A stretch of 64,000 nucleotides of DNA from Limnohabitans sp. 63ED37-2. GTDB lineage: Bacteria; Pseudomonadota; Gammaproteobacteria; Burkholderiales; Burkholderiaceae_C. A program made the translations under genes and the position numbers. The stretch spans positions 677,501 to 741,500 of the forward strand of contig NZ_CP011774.1 of assembly GCF_001412535.1 (NCBI RefSeq), read 5' to 3'. Shown here piece after piece: positions 60,408-64,000 of the stretch; position 1 is the first letter of the stretch, and each line of letters starts with the position of its first letter. The notes under the pieces were generated by a model that saw only the letters and a list, made by a program, of their open reading frames with translations, was not told the DNA's origin and ran no database searches.

Positions 60408-61385
60408 TCACATCAACAGGTGTTCACCCGCGTTGTCACCGCCCAAGATCACGTAGTTCACTTTGCGGATGTCCATCAGCTTGGTGCCGCCGGCGTAGCT
60501 GATCGAGCTTTGCACGTCCTGCTCCATCTCGATGAGCGTGTTGGCCAGCTTGCCTTTGATGGGCTCCAAGATACGCTTGCCTTCGACGTGCTTGTACTCG
60601 CCCTTGTTGAAGTCGCTGGCTGAGCCGTAGTACTCCTTGAACAAGGCGCCATCGACCTCCACCGTTTTGCCGGGTGACTCTTCGTGCCCAGCAAACAGCG
60701 AACCGATCATGACCATGCTCGCGCCAAAGCGGATGCTCTTGGCGATGTCGCCGTGGCTGCGGATGCCGCCGTCGGCAATGATGGGCTTGGTCGCCACGCG
60801 GGCACACCACTTGAGCGCCGACAACTGCCAGCCACCGGTGCCAAAACCGGTCTTGAGCTTGGTGATGCAGACCTTGCCCGGGCCCACGCCCACTTTGGTC
60901 GCGTCGGCGCCCCAGTTTTCCAGGTCGATCACGGCTTCGGGTGTGGCCACGTTGCCCGCAATCACGAAGCTGTTGGGCAATTTGCCCTTGATGTAAGCGA
61001 TCATGTCGCGCACGCTGTCGGCGTGGCCGTGGGCGATGTCGATGGTGATGTACTCGGGCACCAAACCCTCGGCGGCCAGCTGGTCCACGGTGGCGCGGTC
61101 GGGGGCTTTGACACCCAGCGAGATCGAGGCGTACACGCCCTTGCCATGCATGTCGCGCACGAACTGGACGTTGTCCAGATCAAAGCGGTGCATCACGTAA
61201 AAGTAATTGTTTTGCGCCATCCACAGGCAGATGGACTCGTCCACCACCGTTTTCATGTTGGCAGGCACCACCGGCAGGCGGAAGGTACGGCTGCCCAAGG
61301 TGACGCCCGCGTCGCACTCGGAACGGCTTTCCACGCGGCACTTGCGTGGCAAAAGCAGGATGTTGTCGTAGTCAAAAATTTCCAT
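60408..61385 (-). CDS. guaC: GMP reductase GuaC
   Basis: GuaC reduces GMP to IMP with NADPH. The 325-residue TIM-barrel protein has the N-terminal DYDNILLLPRKC, the catalytic Cys173 in GVGPGKVCITK, and the GGIRSHGDIAKSIRFGASMVMIG phosphate-binding region. It lacks CBS domains, distinguishing it from IMP dehydrogenase. The C-terminal part, including EYYGSAS, fits the GuaC type seen in Gram-positives and many proteobacteria. Confidence 0.95.
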   Translation of the reverse strand: MEIFDYDNILLLPRKCRVESRSECDAGVTLGSRTFRLPVVPANMKTVVDESICLWMAQNNYFYVMHRFDLDNVQFVRDMHGKGVYASISLGVKAPDRATVDQLAAEGLVPEYITIDIAHGHADSVRDMIAYIKGKLPNSFVIAGNVATPEAVIDLENWGADATKVGVGPGKVCITKLKTGFGTGGWQLSALKWCARVATKPIIADGGIRSHGDIAKSIRFGASMVMIGSLFAGHEESPGKTVEVDGALFKEYYGSASDFNKGEYKHVEGKRILEPIKGKLANTLIEMEQDVQSSISYAGGTKLMDIRKVNYVILGGDNAGEHLLM

Positions 61386-61486
61386 GAAAAAACCAAGCTC
61401 CAAAAAAGGATTCGTTGAGAGAACGAGTGAGCGCTTGGCCTGGCCGGTTTTCTGGCCCCTGAAATGAACCCATTGCAGATTCAGGG

Positions 61487-61521
61487 CAAAAAAAACCGGG
61501 CGCAAGAATCTTGGGCCCGGT
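61487..61521 (-). terminator. terminator after the MFS gene (minus strand)
   Basis: Read on the minus strand, ACCGGGC pairs with GCCCGGT, extended inside by CAAGA/TCTTG, and is followed by eight T. It ends the MFS transcript before guaC; the rest of the roughly 200-bp gap shows no gene. Confidence 0.88.
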
Positions 61522-61585
61522 GGCTGATTCTACCCGGATTGCCTGACGGTTCTTTGGCCCCCCCCTGATCCATCGGGGCAAGTTC

Positions 61586-62827
61586 TCAGTTCACTTGGGG
61601 CAGCACCGGTTTGGTGGCCAGCATGAAGGACAGTGAGCCCAGCGCCGCCAGCAGGGCCAGCAGACTGAAGCCCAGTTGGTAATCGCCCGTGAGGTCGGCC
61701 AGCACCCCGGCGATCATGGGGCCCGCAATTTGCCCCAGCGCGATGATGGCGGCCGACAGGCCCAGGATCAGGCCAATGGCGTTGCGCCCGAAGTAGTCGG
61801 CCCGGATGGCCTGCATGAAGGGGCCGCGCAAGCCCCAGGCGATGCCGTGAAAGACCCCGAACGCCACCAACATCGCCATGTGCGACGCGTAGGTCAGGCA
61901 CAGCATGCCGATGCCGTGGGCCAGCATGCACAAAGCAGCGACTTTGCGTTTCTCAAACCAGTCACCCAGTGTCGCCCCCATCAGCACGCCAGCCAGCTGA
62001 CCCAAGGTCATGATCAGGATCACCCAACTGGCGGTGGTGAACGAATAGCCCAGGCCTTCCTTCATGTGGGTGATGGCATGCACGTTCACGGCCGACACCA
62101 CCAGCAAGGCCAATCCGTGTCCGATGGCCAGCATCCAAAAAGCCCGGGTGCGCAGTGCTTGTGCCACAGTGAATTCGATCTGGACCGGCGGTGCAGGGTG
62201 GCCTTGGGCCAAGTTGGCGGCCGCTTGCGCCGGGTCGATGCCGTCGACGTGTTCGCCGTGGTCCTCGGGTCGGCGACGGATGATGCTGGCCATGGGCAAG
62301 CCGGTCAATAAAACCAACAGACCCGAGCCTGCCGCTGTGGCCCGCCACCCCCACACCTGAATGGACCAGGCCATCAGCGGCACCACCAGCCCACCCATGG
62401 CCAAGCCCAGGCTCATGATGGACAGGGCGCGTGCACGGAACTTCTCGAACCACTGCACCAGCGCCACCGACAGCGGAAAGTAGCCGCCCAGGCTGGCGCC
62501 AATGGCCATCAGGATGGCGCTGGCGTAAAAGGTGGCGACGCTGTCGACTTGGCTGAGCAGCAGCAAACCAGCGCTGAACAGCACCATGCCCCAGCGGATC
62601 ATTTTTTGGGGGCCCACCCGGTCCATCATCCAGCCCAGCACCGGGCCGATGATGGCCGCTTCGACCGATTGCAGCGCGGCAGCACCTGACAAGGTGGTTT
62701 TGCTCCAGCCCATGTCGTCCGACAGCACGGCGATGTACAGACCCAGGGCCTGTGTGAGAAAGGCCGCCAGTAAAAACTGGATGCCACAGGCCGCGCCCAC
62801 CATGCGCCAGCCATAAAAAAACTTCAT
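61586..62827 (-). CDS. MFS transporter (monocarboxylate/oxalate-formate-like)
   Basis: The 413-residue protein has 12 predicted transmembrane helices. It begins FYGWRMVGAACGIQF, has the cytoplasmic loop GWMMDRVGPQKMIRWG after helix two, and GATLGDWFEKRKVAALCML in the second half, typical of the monocarboxylate-type MFS branch. Substrate unknown. It is divergent from the uvrD-like gene across a 279-bp region in which I see no other gene. Confidence 0.88.
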   Translation of the reverse strand: MKFFYGWRMVGAACGIQFLLAAFLTQALGLYIAVLSDDMGWSKTTLSGAAALQSVEAAIIGPVLGWMMDRVGPQKMIRWGMVLFSAGLLLLSQVDSVATFYASAILMAIGASLGGYFPLSVALVQWFEKFRARALSIMSLGLAMGGLVVPLMAWSIQVWGWRATAAGSGLLVLLTGLPMASIIRRRPEDHGEHVDGIDPAQAAANLAQGHPAPPVQIEFTVAQALRTRAFWMLAIGHGLALLVVSAVNVHAITHMKEGLGYSFTTASWVILIMTLGQLAGVLMGATLGDWFEKRKVAALCMLAHGIGMLCLTYASHMAMLVAFGVFHGIAWGLRGPFMQAIRADYFGRNAIGLILGLSAAIIALGQIAGPMIAGVLADLTGDYQLGFSLLALLAALGSLSFMLATKPVLPQVN

Positions 62828-63106
62828 GCCAGTCCTCCCTTGGCGCAGCCGTCCCGAGCCTGCCTAGCTTGCGGCAGATGGGGCGAGGGCCTGGCGAAGG
62901 AAGTCATGTGGGAAGGTGCTGGGTCGTAATGTCTGTGCAGAGCGCACATCGTGGCACGCTCAGCTTGCACCGTGTGTCCCGAAGTGGACGAAATCCAAGG
63001 TGGCGGTGCTGTGCAGGTGCTCGGAGTGAGGCAACTGCTCAGCCAAGTGTGGGTTGAGGGAGCGGTTGAGGTGTTGCATGGGGTGCGAACTTCCTACAAT
63101 CGACAG

Positions 63107-64000
63107 ATGTTGTCTGAATTTTCACCGAACGCTTCGGCGTCCCCCTTGCTCGCCCAGCTCAACGACGAGCAGCACCGGGCGGTGGCTTTGCCCACCGAGC
63201 ACGCCCTGATCTTGGCGGGTGCAGGCTCTGGCAAAACCCGCGTGCTGACCACGCGCATCGCCTGGCTGCTGCAGACCTCGCAAGTCTCGCCCGGCGGCAT
63301 TTTGGCGGTGACCTTCACCAACAAGGCCGCCAAAGAGATGAAGCTGCGTTTGCAGTCCATGCTGCCGGTGAATGTGAACGCGATGTGGATTGGCACCTTT
63401 CACGGGCTGTGCAACCGGTTTTTGCGGGCGCATCACCAGCTGGCGGGTTTGCCGCAGACCTTTCAGATTCTGGACACACAAGACCAGCTCTCGGCCGTCA
63501 AGCGGCTGTGCAAGCAGTTCAATGTGGACGAAGACCGCTTCCCGCCCAAGCAGGTGCAGTATTTCATTTCGGGCTGCAAAGAAGACGGCCAGCGCCCGGG
63601 CGATGTGCCGGTGCGCGACGACGAAACGCGCCGCAAGGTGGAGCTGTACCAGCTGTACGAAGAACAATGCCAGCGCGAAGGCGTGGTGGATTTTGGCGAG
63701 CTGATGCTGCGCTCGTATGAGCTGTTGCGTGACAACGCGCATGTGCGCGAGCATTACCGCCGCCGTTTTCGTCACATCTTGGTGGATGAGTTTCAGGACA
63801 CCAACAAGCTGCAATACGCCTGGCTCAAGCAGTTGGCGGGTTTGCCGGGCGAAGGGGGCGAATGCGCCATCTTGGCCGTGGGCGACGACGACCAGAGCAT
63901 TTACGCCTTCCGGGGTGCCCGCGTGGGCAACATGGCTGACTTTGTGCGTGAGTTTCAGGTCAAGCACCAGATCAAGCTGGAGCAAAACTACCGCAGCTTC
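63107..64000 (+). CDS. uvrD: UvrD/PcrA-type DNA helicase, 5' part (runs off the window)
   Basis: The frame opens with ATG at 63107 and stays open for 298 codons to the window end, so the C-terminal two thirds are missing. It shows superfamily-1A helicase motifs in order: Q motif LNDEQHRAV, Walker A AGAGSGKTRVL (motif I), VTFTNKAAKEMK (Ia), GTFHGLCNRFLR, Walker B LVDEFQDTN (II), VGDDDQSIYAFRGA (III) and QNYRSF (IV start). This is a DNA repair or replication helicase of the UvrD/PcrA group. TACAAT lies about 10 bp before the ATG. Confidence 0.95.
   Translation, partial: MLSEFSPNASASPLLAQLNDEQHRAVALPTEHALILAGAGSGKTRVLTTRIAWLLQTSQVSPGGILAVTFTNKAAKEMKLRLQSMLPVNVNAMWIGTFHGLCNRFLRAHHQLAGLPQTFQILDTQDQLSAVKRLCKQFNVDEDRFPPKQVQYFISGCKEDGQRPGDVPVRDDETRRKVELYQLYEEQCQREGVVDFGELMLRSYELLRDNAHVREHYRRRFRHILVDEFQDTNKLQYAWLKQLAGLPGEGGECAILAVGDDDQSIYAFRGARVGNMADFVREFQVKHQIKLEQNYRSF

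Noticed and set aside
63122..63985. Minus-strand open frame of 287 codons near the right edge
   Set aside because: It is the shadow of the uvrD-type helicase, whose motifs are clear on the plus strand.

Overview
The window is about 64 kb of high-GC DNA from a betaproteobacterium. Gene content and gene order suggest a Burkholderiales/Comamonadaceae-type aerobic anoxygenic phototroph, broadly Limnohabitans- or Rhodoferax-like; this is inferred from protein families, not from a search. The left half (about 1.1-32.8 kb) is a photosynthesis gene cluster. The next block (32.9-42.9 kb) holds cytochrome c maturation, hemE and a small membrane-protein pair. The right third is ordinary chromosomal housekeeping and transport.

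Layout. (1) 1-1160: a tiny membrane ORF, a bidirectional terminator, an RNA-binding protein, and a 683-bp stretch with a strong minus-strand promoter. (2) 1161-18486, minus strand: one run of 15 genes, bchF-bchN-bchB-bchH-bchL-bchM-lhaA-puhA-puhB-puhC-acsF-puhE-crtI-crtB-BLUF. Most neighbours overlap by 4 bp or are separated by less than 35 bp. Together they cover Mg chelation, methylation, oxygen-dependent cyclisation, light-independent protochlorophyllide reduction, C-3 vinyl hydration, reaction-centre H subunit and assembly factors, and carotenoid synthesis, and they end in a blue-light sensor. (3) 18487-21135: the regulators aerR and ppsR. (4) 21136-26424, plus strand: bchG, a second PucC-type transporter, bchP, tspO, a 59-aa membrane protein and an alpha/beta hydrolase. 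(5) 26460-32234, minus strand: bchI-bchD-bchO and nnrU-like-bciB. (6) 32428: a HiPIP electron carrier. (7) 32949-40263: a complete ccmABCDEFGHI operon. (8) hemE, an HTTM membrane protein pair, rfbA-rfbC, galE, purT, a serine hydrolase, a PfkB kinase, radC, fkpB-ispH, serS with tRNA-Ser(CGA), trpS, an M50 protease, an M20 amidohydrolase, a Bug-type binding protein, a LysR regulator, a TauE/SafE permease, guaC, an MFS transporter and the start of a uvrD-type helicase.

How it works together. PpsR/CrtJ-type operators (TGT-N12-ACA, best form TGTC-N10-GACA) lie in nearly every promoter region of the cluster: tandem before bchF, tandem before bchG, and single before bchI, between nnrU and hip, and before ccmA. 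The bchF operator pair sits on top of a clear sigma70-type promoter. This predicts one regulon under PpsR with AerR as antirepressor, extending to HiPIP, the NnrU-like protein and cytochrome c maturation. A separate BLUF protein coupled to crtB and a separate B12-type AerR resemble the two halves of the AppA antirepressor. The pufBALM, bchCXYZ, bchE and crtACDEF genes are not in this window. No CRISPR array, insertion sequence or prophage was seen.
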